DNA of 64,000 nucleotides from Novosphingobium sp. G106 (GTDB lineage Bacteria > Pseudomonadota > Alphaproteobacteria > Sphingomonadales > Sphingomonadaceae). Positions 50,383 to 59,522 of the stretch are shown piece after piece. Both the position numbers and the translations under genes were made by a program. Where the stretch lies: NCBI RefSeq assembly GCF_019075875.1, contig NZ_JAHOOZ010000001.1:682001-746000 (forward strand), in the 5' to 3' direction. Below the pieces are notes generated by a model, which searched no databases, was not told where the DNA came from, and was given only the letters and a program-made list of their open reading frames with translations. Every line of letters begins with the position of its first letter. The first letter of the stretch is position 1.

Positions 50383-52263
50383 ATGTCAGAGGCAAAGCGG
50401 AAATCATCGATGGGCGCGTTCGCTCGCCTGGCTGCGGCGAGTGCGATCATCGCACTGACGGCGGGCTGCGCAACGCGGGAACCCGTGGCCGAAGTGGTCG
50501 CGGCGCCATCGGCCGGCAGGATGAACCTGTCCGAGGTCTGCACGCCCGACGCCGTCCGGGCGATCGCCGTAACGCTCTCGACCAAGGTCAGCGTGGGCAA
50601 GATCGCCAACCAGCCCGGGCCGTTCTTCGCCGACGGCACCAAATACTTCGCGGCCAAGGGCGACATGCCGGCCTACTGCCAGGTCACCGGCAGCTATGTG
50701 ACCAATCCGGCAACGGGCAAGACGGCCAACTTCCTCGCGACCTTCCCGGAGAACTGGAACGGTAAATACCTGCAACTCGGCTGCGGCGGCCATTGCGGCA
50801 CGTTCGCGGTCAGCAACCCCGGCGTGTTCACGATCACGATCACCAACCAGGGCCTGCCCGGGGAGATCATCCAGAAGGGCTACGCCGCCTTTGCCACCGA
50901 CCAGGGACACACCGAGATGACCGGCGGCACCTGGGCCGTAGAAGGCCCGGGCGAGGTCAGCGAGGACGCGATCACCGACTATCTGTGGCGCTCCTCGAAA
51001 GTGCTCACGCAGATGGGCAAGGCCTTTACCCGCGCGTTCTATGCGCGCGAGACGGGTGCGCCGGCGGCGATCGCCCGCTCCTATTTCAGCGGCTGCTCTG
51101 GCGGTGGCCGCGATGCGCTGGTCGCCGCGTCCTATTTCCCCGAAGAGTTCGACGGGATCATCGCCGGCTCGCCCTATAACCTGATGGGCCGTGCCTTCCA
51201 CTCGGCCGGGACGACCTTCGCCACGCTGCGCGCGCCCGACGCAGCGATCTCGCCCTCGCTACTGGCCTTGTTCAACCAGAAGGTCATGTCGCAGTGCGAC
51301 GGGCTCGATGGCGTCAAGGACGGGCTCATCCAGAACCCGATGGCCTGCAATTTTACCCCCGAGCGCGATCTGCCGAAGTGCGACGGCGACAAGCCGGGCG
51401 GGCAATGCTTCACCAAGGCGCAGATCGAGACGATCAGCACCGTGATCACCGCGGTCACCGACGAGCACGGCAACATCGTGCAGCCGGGCTATTCGGTCAG
51501 CGAACTGCAGGGCTCGTTCGCTCCTGCCGTGGCGCCGAAGGATCCCAATGCCGAAAGCCCCTGGCCCGACTCTCCGCTGCAGGAAGGCGGGCTTTGGCCG
51601 CTGGCGGACGCCGCGATCAAGGTCTTCGCGCACCACAACGATCCGGCCTTCAAGACGCGCGCGATCCTGACCTACCGCGATGGCGGTCCCGGTGCGATCA
51701 CCGCGTTCCGCACGGTAGTGCCGAGCGCCGAAGTCGCCCGCGCCCTGGCTGCGGGCCGGCTCGGCATCGGACACTTCCCGGAGAACTACGCCAAGCTGAT
51801 CCGCCAGAACCGCAAGCTGCTGATCTGGCACAACCTCAGCGACGAGAAGCTGACGCCCTACATGTCGGTCAATCTCTACAAGCAGCTCGCCGCGCGTTAT
51901 GGCGGCTTTGCCAAGCTGCAGAACGACGTCCGCCTGTTCGGCCTGCCCGGCACGGCCCATTGCAGCGGCGGCGGCCTGCCCGTCGGGCCCGGCAGCTTCG
52001 ATGCGATCTCGGCCATGGAGAACTGGGTCGAGAAGGGCACGGCGCCCGATGCACTGGTCGCCACGCTCTATCAGCCGACGCCGATCAGCGCCGACTATTC
52101 CAAGCCGCTCGGCCGGACGATGCCGCTGTGCAAGTTCCCCGAAATGGCACGCTACAAGGGGGCGGGCGACGTCAAGGACGGCGCGAACTGGTCCTGCCCG
52201 AGCGGCGACCGGTCGATGCTGACGATGGGCGAAAGCGGCCGGCGCGCCGGCGTGATCCAGTGA
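50383..52263 (+). CDS. Tannase/feruloyl esterase family lipoprotein
   Basis: 626 aa from ATG 50383 (AGGGG 6 bp upstream; ATG 50377 is too close to it). The signal ends in a lipobox, IIALTAGCATR, so the enzyme is probably membrane-anchored. PF07519 features: YCQVTGSYVTNPATGKTANF, QLGCGGHCGTFAV, the nucleophile SGCSGGGRDAL with C238-S239, WHNLSDEKLTPY with the Asp, and GLPGTAHCSGGG with H526-C527, giving the full CS-D-HC motif. It should cleave aromatic or other carboxylic esters in the periplasm. It is strongly similar along its length to the protein at 60178 and heads an operon controlled by a TetR-type site. Confidence 0.92.
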   Translation: MSEAKRKSSMGAFARLAAASAIIALTAGCATREPVAEVVAAPSAGRMNLSEVCTPDAVRAIAVTLSTKVSVGKIANQPGPFFADGTKYFAAKGDMPAYCQVTGSYVTNPATGKTANFLATFPENWNGKYLQLGCGGHCGTFAVSNPGVFTITITNQGLPGEIIQKGYAAFATDQGHTEMTGGTWAVEGPGEVSEDAITDYLWRSSKVLTQMGKAFTRAFYARETGAPAAIARSYFSGCSGGGRDALVAASYFPEEFDGIIAGSPYNLMGRAFHSAGTTFATLRAPDAAISPSLLALFNQKVMSQCDGLDGVKDGLIQNPMACNFTPERDLPKCDGDKPGGQCFTKAQIETISTVITAVTDEHGNIVQPGYSVSELQGSFAPAVAPKDPNAESPWPDSPLQEGGLWPLADAAIKVFAHHNDPAFKTRAILTYRDGGPGAITAFRTVVPSAEVARALAAGRLGIGHFPENYAKLIRQNRKLLIWHNLSDEKLTPYMSVNLYKQLAARYGGFAKLQNDVRLFGLPGTAHCSGGGLPVGPGSFDAISAMENWVEKGTAPDALVATLYQPTPISADYSKPLGRTMPLCKFPEMARYKGAGDVKDGANWSCPSGDRSMLTMGESGRRAGVIQ

Positions 52264-52274
52264 GGGGAATGACG

Positions 52275-53735
52275 ATGAAGGCAAGGTTCGGGCGCTATGC
52301 GCTGACGGGGATGGTCGCGGCGGGTCTTGCTGCGGGCGGTGTGACCGCTGCGACGCCCGACCGCCCCGAGCGCGGCAAGCAGGGCGAAACGATCGAGGGG
52401 GAGGCGGTCGTCCTGCCGGTGCCCTATTCCAAGGGCGTCGACGTCGTCGGCCACGATGCCATTGGCGGGCGCACCGGCAACCTCATCATGGCCTGGTCGG
52501 GGCAGTGCGCCTATGTCGCGGACGGCATGACGCTCAAGCCCGACGGCAGTCTTCTGCAACTGCCGATAGGTCCGAAGTCGGGCGTAGCGGTGATCGACGT
52601 GAGCAATCCGGCGGCGCCGAAAACGCTGCGCTACCTGACCGACAAGGGCGCGCTCTACGCGACCGAGACGCTGCACGTCTCGCCGGGGCGCGGCCATCCG
52701 ATCCTCGCCGCAAGCACCTATGGCGGCGTCGAAGGCATGAGCGCACCCAAGGAAGGCTGGCTGTCGCTCTACGACGTTTCCGATTGTGCCCAGCCGAAGC
52801 TCCTGGCCGATGTCCAGTGGCCCGAGCCGGTGCACACGGTACGCGTCTCGCCCAGCGGCCGCTATGTCTATGGTCCGGTGCTCAATCCCTTTATCGGCGC
52901 CGGCGGGATCGCAGTGATGGACATCTCCGATCCCAGAAAGCCGCGCTTCGTCGGCAAGTTCGGCGTAACCCGCGCTGACGGCACGAGCTACGAATTCTCG
53001 CCGCACGAGCTCGTATTCAGCCCCGATGAAAAGCGCATCTACGTTGGTGTCGTCGCCTCGCAGGGCGGCGATCTCAACCATCATTTCAAGAACACCAAGC
53101 CCGGCGTTCCCAGCGCGGAATCGGTCGGCCGAGATGCCGGCGGCGTCTATATCCTCGACAACAGCGACTTCGCCGCAGGCAAGCCCGATCCCAAATTCCG
53201 CCTGGTCGGCACGGCGCAGCATGCCGGCTGGCATTCGCCCGCCTTGGCTTCGTTCGGCGGCAAGCCTTATGTCGTGAACGCCGGCGAGCTCGGCGCCTGT
53301 CCGGGGGCCTGGCCGCGGATCACCGACATCTCGGACGAAGCCGATCCGAAGCTCGTCGGCGAGTTCCGGCTGGCGATGAATCACGAAGAGAACTGCCCGT
53401 CGCCCACCGCAATGGAAAAGGCTTCCGGCGGCCTGGTCGGCCGGCCCGGCGTCGCCTCGATGCATTTCAACGATGTCGACAGCGCCGAGGACACCCGGCT
53501 CGGCCTGTTCACCTTCATGTACGCGGGCCTGCGCATCGCCGACCTGCGCGATCCGCGAAACCCGGTCGAGGTCGCCTATTTCAAGCCCGGCGACCCCTGC
53601 ATGTCGCATGTCCACTACGACAGCGCGCGCGGCCAGATCTGGTTCGCCTGCAACGCCAGCGGTTTCTGGGTGCTTTCGCTGAAGCCCGAACTGCGCGCTG
53701 CGCTGAACCTGCCGAGGGTCGGACGGCGGCGCTGA
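52275..53735 (+). CDS. Secreted LVIVD-repeat (beta-propeller) protein
   Basis: 486 aa from ATG 52275 (GAGGGGA upstream; the ATG at 52269 is too close). Signal peptide YALTGMVAAGLAAGGVTAA. Repeats of the form GVAVIDVSNPAAPKTLRYL, LSLYDVSDCAQPKLLADVQW, IAVMDISDPRKPRFVGKF, ITDISDEADPKLVGEF and LRIADLRDPRNPVEVAYF are LVIVD repeats, which build a surface or periplasmic beta-propeller. No catalytic motif is visible. It follows the tannase by 11 bp in an operon. A binding or accessory role for the ester substrate is possible. Confidence 0.88.
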   Translation: MKARFGRYALTGMVAAGLAAGGVTAATPDRPERGKQGETIEGEAVVLPVPYSKGVDVVGHDAIGGRTGNLIMAWSGQCAYVADGMTLKPDGSLLQLPIGPKSGVAVIDVSNPAAPKTLRYLTDKGALYATETLHVSPGRGHPILAASTYGGVEGMSAPKEGWLSLYDVSDCAQPKLLADVQWPEPVHTVRVSPSGRYVYGPVLNPFIGAGGIAVMDISDPRKPRFVGKFGVTRADGTSYEFSPHELVFSPDEKRIYVGVVASQGGDLNHHFKNTKPGVPSAESVGRDAGGVYILDNSDFAAGKPDPKFRLVGTAQHAGWHSPALASFGGKPYVVNAGELGACPGAWPRITDISDEADPKLVGEFRLAMNHEENCPSPTAMEKASGGLVGRPGVASMHFNDVDSAEDTRLGLFTFMYAGLRIADLRDPRNPVEVAYFKPGDPCMSHVHYDSARGQIWFACNASGFWVLSLKPELRAALNLPRVGRRR

Positions 53736-53750
53736 TGCGGAGGAGCGGAA

Positions 53751-55412
53751 ATGGACGAATTCATCACATCGCGGCGGTCGGTGCTGGCGGGAACCCTGGC
53801 AGGCTCCGCCTGCATGCTGGCGGGTCGTGCCATGGCCGATGATGCCGGTGCGCCGACTGCCGCGGTCGAAACCACCTCGGGAAAGGTCCGCGGCCTGCGC
53901 GCGGGCGGTCTGTCGCGGTTCTTCGGGATTCCCTATGGCGCCGATACCGGGCAGCATCGCTTCCAGCCCGCACGGCGGGTAGCGGCCTGGACCGGCGTGC
54001 GCGATTGCAACGCGCTCGGCCCCAAGACCCCGCAAGGCCCGATCACCTTGCCCGGTATCATGGGCAAGGTCGATCCGAGTGCCAGGGCGATCCCGGTGAT
54101 GATGGCGGTCGCCGGGATCACCAACGCCAAGATCCCCGAAAGCGAGGACTGCCTCGTCCTCAACGTGATCACGCCCGATGCGTCGCGCGTACGCAAGCGC
54201 CCGGTGATGGTCTGGCTGCACGGCGGCGCTTTCGCGATGGGCTCGGGCTTCGACTCCATGACCGACGGCAGCCTGCTCGCCGGGCAGGGGGACGTTGTCT
54301 ACGTCTCGCTCAATCACCGCCTCAACGCGATGGGGTTTCTCTATCTGGGCGCGCTACACGACGACTTCGCCGATTCCGGCAATGCCGGGATGCTCGACAT
54401 CGTCCTCGCGCTCGAATGGGTGCGGGACAATATCGAGGCATTCGGCGGCGATCCCGGCAATGTGACCATATTCGGTCAGAGCGGGGGCGGGGCCAAGGTC
54501 TCGACCCTGCTCGGCATGCTTCCCGCCAAGGGGCTGTTCCACAAGGCCATCGCCATGAGCGGGCCGATCGTCACGCTTGTCGAGAAGCAGGACGCGGCGG
54601 CGATTGCCGAACAGACGCTCGCCAGCCTGGGCGTGGCCAAAGCCGACGTCCACAGGCTTCAGACCTTGCCCTACGGCCAAGTCATTCAGGCGGCATCGGC
54701 GGTGCGGCTTCCGCCTGCGCTCGACGGCGGGCTCGCCAGCCGCACGCTGGCGCCGATGGTCGACGGCCGATCGATCCCGGCGCATCCGTTCGATCCCGGT
54801 GCCACCGAGATTAGCCGCGACGTACCGCTGATGATCGGTACCGCCAAGGACGAGGCGACGCTGTTCATGGCCGGCGATCCCGAACTCGGCCATATGAGCG
54901 AGGACCACGCCCGCGAGCGCTTCCGGACCGCGCTAGGCGACAAGGGCGACGCTGCGTTCGAACGCTACCGCTCCGGCTATCCCAAGGACGATCCAAGCTA
55001 CTGGGTCAGCACGATGATGACCGACCGGCTGTTCCGCAGCCAGTCGATCGTGCAGGCCGATCGCAAATCGGCGCAGAAGGCGGCGGCGGTCTACATGTAC
55101 CGCGTCGACTACGAGCCGCGCGTGGTCGACCGAATCCTGCGCAGCCCGCACGGCACCGAGGTGCCCCTGGTGTTCGGCACCAAGGTGCCCGTGCAGTTCG
55201 TCAGCTCCGGGCCGGAGGTCGATGCGCTGTCGGCCCGGCTGATGCGCGCCTGGCTCAATTTCGTGCGGACGGGCAACCCTTCGCAGGAGGGGCTCGAATG
55301 GCCGCGCTACGATACGCGGCGCCGGCTCAACATGATCTTCGACGCGCCGTGCCACGTCGTGGCCGACCCCGATCCGGTGGCGCGTGACCCGGTCGCGCGG
55401 GGTATCGCATGA
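53751..55412 (+). CDS. Type B carboxylesterase with Tat-like signal
   Basis: 553 aa. The N-terminus TSRRSVLAGTLAGSACMLAG is a twin-arginine signal. Carboxylesterase B marks: FFGIPYGA, SEDCLVLNVITPD, the oxyanion hole WLHGGAFAMGSG, nucleophile elbow FGQSGGGAKVS (commonly GESAGG), the acidic residue in GTAKDEATLFM and the His in RSPHGTEVPLVFGT. It hydrolyses carboxylic esters outside the cytoplasm. It lies 15 bp after the LVIVD gene and overlaps the ligase gene by ATGA. A second esterase in the same operon suggests stepwise de-esterification of one compound. Confidence 0.92.
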   Translation: MDEFITSRRSVLAGTLAGSACMLAGRAMADDAGAPTAAVETTSGKVRGLRAGGLSRFFGIPYGADTGQHRFQPARRVAAWTGVRDCNALGPKTPQGPITLPGIMGKVDPSARAIPVMMAVAGITNAKIPESEDCLVLNVITPDASRVRKRPVMVWLHGGAFAMGSGFDSMTDGSLLAGQGDVVYVSLNHRLNAMGFLYLGALHDDFADSGNAGMLDIVLALEWVRDNIEAFGGDPGNVTIFGQSGGGAKVSTLLGMLPAKGLFHKAIAMSGPIVTLVEKQDAAAIAEQTLASLGVAKADVHRLQTLPYGQVIQAASAVRLPPALDGGLASRTLAPMVDGRSIPAHPFDPGATEISRDVPLMIGTAKDEATLFMAGDPELGHMSEDHARERFRTALGDKGDAAFERYRSGYPKDDPSYWVSTMMTDRLFRSQSIVQADRKSAQKAAAVYMYRVDYEPRVVDRILRSPHGTEVPLVFGTKVPVQFVSSGPEVDALSARLMRAWLNFVRTGNPSQEGLEWPRYDTRRRLNMIFDAPCHVVADPDPVARDPVARGIA

Positions 55413-57034
55413 CCCAGCGCGTCCGCGACCTGTTGGAAATCTATTCCGCGCCGGAGGCCTGCGCGGCGCGGCTCCTCTGCGACCACCGCGATCCAGCTGC
55501 GCTGGCCTATCGGATCGTCGCTGCCGACCTCTCGGTGCAGGACGTTACCTATGGCGAACTGCGCCGCGAATCCGAACGCTTCGCCGCGGTGCTCCAAGCG
55601 CTCGGCGTCGGCCCGGGTGACCGCGTCGCGACGCTGATGGGCAAGAGCCGGTCCTATCTGGTGACGCTGATGGGCATCTGGCGGCTGGGCGCGGTACACG
55701 TTCCGCTGTTCACCGCCTTCGCCCCGCCGGCCATCGCTTTCCGGCTGAATGGCAGCGGCGCGCGCGCTGTGGTTTGCGACGACGGTCAACTGGCGAAGCT
55801 GGCTTGTGAAGATGCGTCCTGGCGGGTGATAACGACGGGAGAGCCTGCGGGTTCGGCGCTATCGTTCGATGCGCTGATGGCCGATGCCGAGCCCGGAATT
55901 CCCGCTGCGGCCGCGGGCGGCGATGCGCCGCTCATCCATATCTACACATCGGGTACGACCGGAAACCCGAAGGGCGTAGTCGTCCCCCTGCGCGCGGTGG
56001 CGGCCTTCCAGACCTATGCTGAGTTCGGCCTGGGCATCCGCGCCGCTGACGACGTGTTCTGGTGCGCGGCAGATCCCGGTTGGGCTTATGGTCTCTACTT
56101 CGGCGTGCTGGCGACGCTTTCGACCGGTGTGCGGAGTCTGCTGTTCGAGGGCGGTTTCACGCCCGAGTCCACGCTTGCTGTCCTGGCGCAAGAGCGCGTC
56201 ACCAACTTCGCCGCGGCGCCCACGGTCTATCGCGCGCTGCGCGCCTCGGGGCTCAGACCCGCCGCCGACGTCCTCCTTCGCTGTGCTTCGAGCGCTGGCG
56301 AGCCGCTGACGCCCGACGTCAACCTCTGGGCGAAAGACGCGCTCGGCGTCGCCGTGCACGATCACTACGGGCAGACCGAAGCCGGGATGCTGATCAACAA
56401 CCATCATCATCCCGCAGTGGCCGAGCCGATCAAGGATGGCGCGATGGGCCGCGCCATGCCCGGCTGGACGGCTACGATCCTGCACGAGCAGCGCGACGAA
56501 GAAGCCGGTGCCGGCGAAGTCGGCCGTGTGGCCATGGTGCTTCCGGAAAGCCCACTGGCCTGGTTCCAGGGCTATGACGGCGATCCCGCGAAATCCGCCG
56601 AAAAGTTCGCCGGCGCCGGCCGCTGGTACGTCACGGGCGATACCGGGCGTATCGACGCCGATGGTCAATTCCACTTCTCCGCGCGCGACGACGACGTGAT
56701 CATCATGGCCGGTTACCGCATCGGCCCCTTCGAGGTGGAATCGGTCCTGGCGACGCACCCGGCCGTCGCCGAATGTGCGGTGATCGCGGTACCTGACGAG
56801 GTTCGCGGCGAGGTCATCGAAGCCTATGCCGTGCTGCGCGAAGGCCATGCGGCCGACGCCGAGCTTGAGCGCGACATCCAGCAATGGGTGAAGCGTAATT
56901 ACGCCGCGCATGCCTATCCCCGGCGCGTCCATTTCACGCCGGCCATGCCCAAGACGCCGAGCGGCAAGATCCAGCGCTTCGTGCTCAAGCAGCAGCGACT
57001 GGAAGAACTGGCGCGACAGCAGGGCGAGCGCTGA
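55409..57034 (+). CDS. AMP-forming acyl-CoA synthetase
   Basis: 541 aa, ANL superfamily. Core motifs are all present: IHIYTSGTTGNPKG (P-loop A3), HDHYGQTEAGM (A5), GRWYVTGDTGRIDADG (A7), RDDDVIIMAGYRIGPFEVES (A8) and PKTPSGKIQR with the catalytic Lys (A10). It activates a carboxylic acid as acyl-CoA in the cytoplasm. Its closest look is to acetyl-CoA synthetase/medium-chain or aryl acid ligases; the acid is not readable from the sequence. In context it would activate the acid released by the esterases. It overlaps both neighbours by 1-4 bp. Confidence 0.92.
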   Translation: MTQRVRDLLEIYSAPEACAARLLCDHRDPAALAYRIVAADLSVQDVTYGELRRESERFAAVLQALGVGPGDRVATLMGKSRSYLVTLMGIWRLGAVHVPLFTAFAPPAIAFRLNGSGARAVVCDDGQLAKLACEDASWRVITTGEPAGSALSFDALMADAEPGIPAAAAGGDAPLIHIYTSGTTGNPKGVVVPLRAVAAFQTYAEFGLGIRAADDVFWCAADPGWAYGLYFGVLATLSTGVRSLLFEGGFTPESTLAVLAQERVTNFAAAPTVYRALRASGLRPAADVLLRCASSAGEPLTPDVNLWAKDALGVAVHDHYGQTEAGMLINNHHHPAVAEPIKDGAMGRAMPGWTATILHEQRDEEAGAGEVGRVAMVLPESPLAWFQGYDGDPAKSAEKFAGAGRWYVTGDTGRIDADGQFHFSARDDDVIIMAGYRIGPFEVESVLATHPAVAECAVIAVPDEVRGEVIEAYAVLREGHAADAELERDIQQWVKRNYAAHAYPRRVHFTPAMPKTPSGKIQRFVLKQQRLEELARQQGER

Positions 57035-57756
57035 TGGTCGGCGTCGCCTCGACCATCTTGGCGGTGGATGCGGTCACAGGTCGCCGTTCGGTACGCGCCT
57101 TCCTGCCGACGCCGGTGGAAGACGATGTCGTGCGCGCGATCCTCGCCGGCGCATCGCGCGCCGCATCGGGCACCAATATCCAACCCTGGCTCGTCCATGT
57201 CGTCACCGGCGAGGCCCAGGAGCGGCTCTCACAGGCGGCGCTCGGGGCCATGGAAGCAGGCGAGATCCATCTCGAATACGCCTATCTGCCCGAGGCGATG
57301 AAGGAGCCCTATCTCTCGCGGCGGCGGAAGATCGGCTACGATCTCTTTGCCAGGTACGGCATCGCCCGCGACGACTATCCGGCGCGCAAGGCGGCGATGC
57401 TGCGCAACTTCCGCTTCTTCGGCGCACCGGTCGGCCTTTTCTTCACGATGGAGCGCGATAACGCCCTCGGCGCCTGGCTGGACTGCGGCATGTTCATGCA
57501 GAACGTCATGGTCCTCGCCCGCGCCTATGGGCTCGAGACTTGCCCGCAGCAGGCCTGGTGCGATGTCGGCCCGGTCGTGCACCGTGAGCTGGGAATCCCC
57601 CAAGGCCACATCGTGCTGTCGGGAATGGCGCTCGGCCACGAGGACATCGACGCGTCGGTGAACGGCCTCGTCAGCGACCGGGCGCCGGTCGACGAATTCA
57701 CCACCTGGCATGGCGCAAAAACTGCAGCGGGGAACTGCCATGCCTCGACAAGTTGA
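57034..57756 (+). CDS. Nitroreductase-family flavoprotein
   Basis: 240 aa from ATG 57034, sharing a base with the ligase stop. Nitroreductase fold marks: VTGRRSVRAFLPTPVEDDVV, ASGTNIQPWLVHVVTG (FMN contacts), ARKAAMLRNFRFFGAPVGLF, AWLDCGMFMQNVMVLARAYG and IVLSGMALGHED. These FMN enzymes use NAD(P)H to reduce nitro groups, quinones or enones; here an unsaturated or quinone-type intermediate is more likely than a nitro compound. It belongs to the long TetR-controlled operon. Confidence 0.9.
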   Translation: MVGVASTILAVDAVTGRRSVRAFLPTPVEDDVVRAILAGASRAASGTNIQPWLVHVVTGEAQERLSQAALGAMEAGEIHLEYAYLPEAMKEPYLSRRRKIGYDLFARYGIARDDYPARKAAMLRNFRFFGAPVGLFFTMERDNALGAWLDCGMFMQNVMVLARAYGLETCPQQAWCDVGPVVHRELGIPQGHIVLSGMALGHEDIDASVNGLVSDRAPVDEFTTWHGAKTAAGNCHASTS

Positions 57757-57799
57757 AATGACGGGCAGCCACGCTGCTGCCCACAAGATGGAGAATGCA

Positions 57800-58111
57800 A
57801 TGGTTCTGGAACGCGCTGAAATCAGCATCAAGGACGGGATGATGGACGAGTTCCTCGAGGTCTTCGTCAACCGCGCGCTGCCTCTGACCGAGACTTTCAC
57901 TGGCCTGATCTCGTTCACCGCACTGCGCGGGGTCGAGGACGCGGACTCGGTGATGTTCTTGGCCGAATGGGAATCGGTCGAAGCGCACCTGGAATCGCGC
58001 GTCGAGGAAACGCACGCTGAGTTCCGCAGCATCGTCGTTCCCTACACTTCGGGCGCCAAACAGACCGTCCACTTCTCACCGGTCGGAACCCGTAAGGGCC
58101 GTTCGGCCTGA
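57800..58111 (+). CDS. Antibiotic biosynthesis monooxygenase-like (ABM) protein
   Basis: 103 aa from ATG 57800 with GGAGA 5 bp upstream (ATG 57788 and longer starts are possible). The dimeric ferredoxin-like ABM fold is suggested by LERAEISIKDGMMDEFLEVF, GLISFTALRGVEDADSVMFL, and AEWESVEAHLESRVEE. ABM proteins oxygenate quinol-type substrates without cofactor or act as small binding proteins. Within this operon, oxidation of a phenolic intermediate is possible but not shown. Confidence 0.8.
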   Translation: MVLERAEISIKDGMMDEFLEVFVNRALPLTETFTGLISFTALRGVEDADSVMFLAEWESVEAHLESRVEETHAEFRSIVVPYTSGAKQTVHFSPVGTRKGRSA

Positions 58112-58132
58112 GCCCCACGAAAGGAAAGTTGA

Positions 58133-58690
58133 ATGAGTAGCGAAGACCGCCTCGCGGCACTGGAAGCCAAAATGCAGGAACTGATGGACCGCCAGGCCAT
58201 CTTCGACTGCATCAAGCGCAATTCACGTGGCAACGACCGTTTTGACGTCGACCTCGTTACGAGCAGCTACCATTCCAACGGCCTGCACGAACTCGGGAGC
58301 CAGCAGATCTCGGGACGCGAATATGGCGAGCATGCCAATCACGCGCACGGCATGCTGTTCGACAACAACCTGCACAACGTGACGATGCACATGTGCGAGA
58401 TCGACGGCGATGTCGCCCACGCCGAAAGCTACAATATCGGCCTTTTCATGGACAAGGGCAGCGAGACGGGCCGCATCCTGGCGGGCCGCTATATCGACCG
58501 GCTCGAGAAGCGCGACGGCGAATGGCGGATCGTTCTGCGCCGCGCCACGGTCGAGATCGCCCTGGAGGGCAAGGCGACCCTGCCCAACGGGCAACCGCTG
58601 CCGGGATCCGGCTATCTCAAGGGCAGCCGCGATCGCAGCGATCCCGCTTACGAGCGCCCGCTTTCGGTCGAAAGCGGCGGCCGTTGGTAA
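58133..58690 (+). CDS. NTF2/SnoaL-like protein
   Basis: 185 aa behind GAAAGGAAAG. The opening helix DRLAALEAKMQELMDRQAIF and the pattern IKRNSRGNDRFDVDLVTSSY, HANHAHGMLFDNN, ILAGRYIDRLEKRDGEWRIV are typical of SnoaL-like polyketide cyclase/dehydratase relatives (SnoaL_4), including the Asp/His pocket residues. Such proteins isomerise, dehydrate or hydrolyse ring substrates. A second NTF2-like gene lies at 63451. Precise reaction unknown. Confidence 0.85.
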   Translation: MSSEDRLAALEAKMQELMDRQAIFDCIKRNSRGNDRFDVDLVTSSYHSNGLHELGSQQISGREYGEHANHAHGMLFDNNLHNVTMHMCEIDGDVAHAESYNIGLFMDKGSETGRILAGRYIDRLEKRDGEWRIVLRRATVEIALEGKATLPNGQPLPGSGYLKGSRDRSDPAYERPLSVESGGRW

Positions 58691-58713
58691 TGGGCTCTGG
58701 AAGGTTCAGCACG

Positions 58714-59451
58714 ATGCTAAATGGAAAAGTTGCGGTCGTTACCGGTGCTGCGCGTGGACTGGGCCGGGCGATCGCGCTCAGGCTGGCACGTGATGGAGCG
58801 GATGTGTCGGTCTGGGACCTCAATCTCGAAGGGGCGCAGGAGACCGCCGAGATCATCCGCCAGGAAGGCCGGCGGGCGATCGCCTGCGGGGGCGATTCCG
58901 CCAATCCCGCGGATATCGCGCATGCGGTCGAGCAGACGCATAGGGAACTCGGTCCGGTAACGATTCTCGTCAATAACGCCGCGCTGTCGCCCTTCGTATT
59001 CTGGGACGATCTCACCGAGGCAATCTGGGACGACCTGATGGCCGTCAACATGAAGGGGCCGTTCCTCTGTTGCAAGGCGATCATCCCGGACATGCGCGAG
59101 GCAGGGACGGGGCGGATCATCAACATCTCATCGTCTTCCGCTCAGGCAGGTTCGGGGTTCCACGCCCACTATGCGGCTTCGAAAGGCGGGGTCATCGGCT
59201 TCACCAAGGCGCTCGCTATCGAATTTGCCGGAACCGGCATCACCGCGAACAATGTCGCGCCGGGGTTCGTGAACACCGAAGGTCTTCGCGCCGCGCCGCT
59301 CGAGGTGGACAAGGTCGCGTCGGTCTCGCCGATGAAGCGCGCGGGGCGGCCGGAGAACATTGCCGCTGCCGTCGCCTTCCTGGCCTCCGACGATGCCGAC
59401 TATGTCACGGGGCATACGCTGAGCGTCAACGGCGGGCGCTATCTCAATTGA
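58714..59451 (+). CDS. Short-chain dehydrogenase/reductase
   Basis: 245 aa from ATG 58714, with GGAAGG 9 bp upstream; ATG 58690, which overlaps the previous stop, would add eight residues. Classical SDR motifs: VTGAARGLGRAIAL (cofactor), DLNLEGA (the Asp suggests NAD preference), LVNNAAL, INISSSSAQAG with the catalytic Ser, YAASKGG with Tyr and Lys, and NNVAPGFVNTE. It oxidises or reduces an alcohol/ketone group. It is the last gene of the eight-gene operon 50383-59451. Confidence 0.93.
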   Translation: MLNGKVAVVTGAARGLGRAIALRLARDGADVSVWDLNLEGAQETAEIIRQEGRRAIACGGDSANPADIAHAVEQTHRELGPVTILVNNAALSPFVFWDDLTEAIWDDLMAVNMKGPFLCCKAIIPDMREAGTGRIINISSSSAQAGSGFHAHYAASKGGVIGFTKALAIEFAGTGITANNVAPGFVNTEGLRAAPLEVDKVASVSPMKRAGRPENIAAAVAFLASDDADYVTGHTLSVNGGRYLN

Positions 59452-59489
59452 TCCGCAAAGCGCTTGCGGGACAAGGTGACGTCGGTTAT

Positions 59490-59507
59490 CTACTAACTGA
59501 TTGGTAG
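59490..59507. promoter_or_regulatory. TetR operator upstream of tetR
   Basis: CTACTAACTGATTGGTAG, arms CTACTAAC/ATTGGTAG with two mismatches, 15 bp before the preferred tetR start. It matches the perfect site at 50342-50357, so autoregulation is likely. Confidence 0.75.
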
Positions 59508-59522
59508 AAGTGAGTGAGCGAA

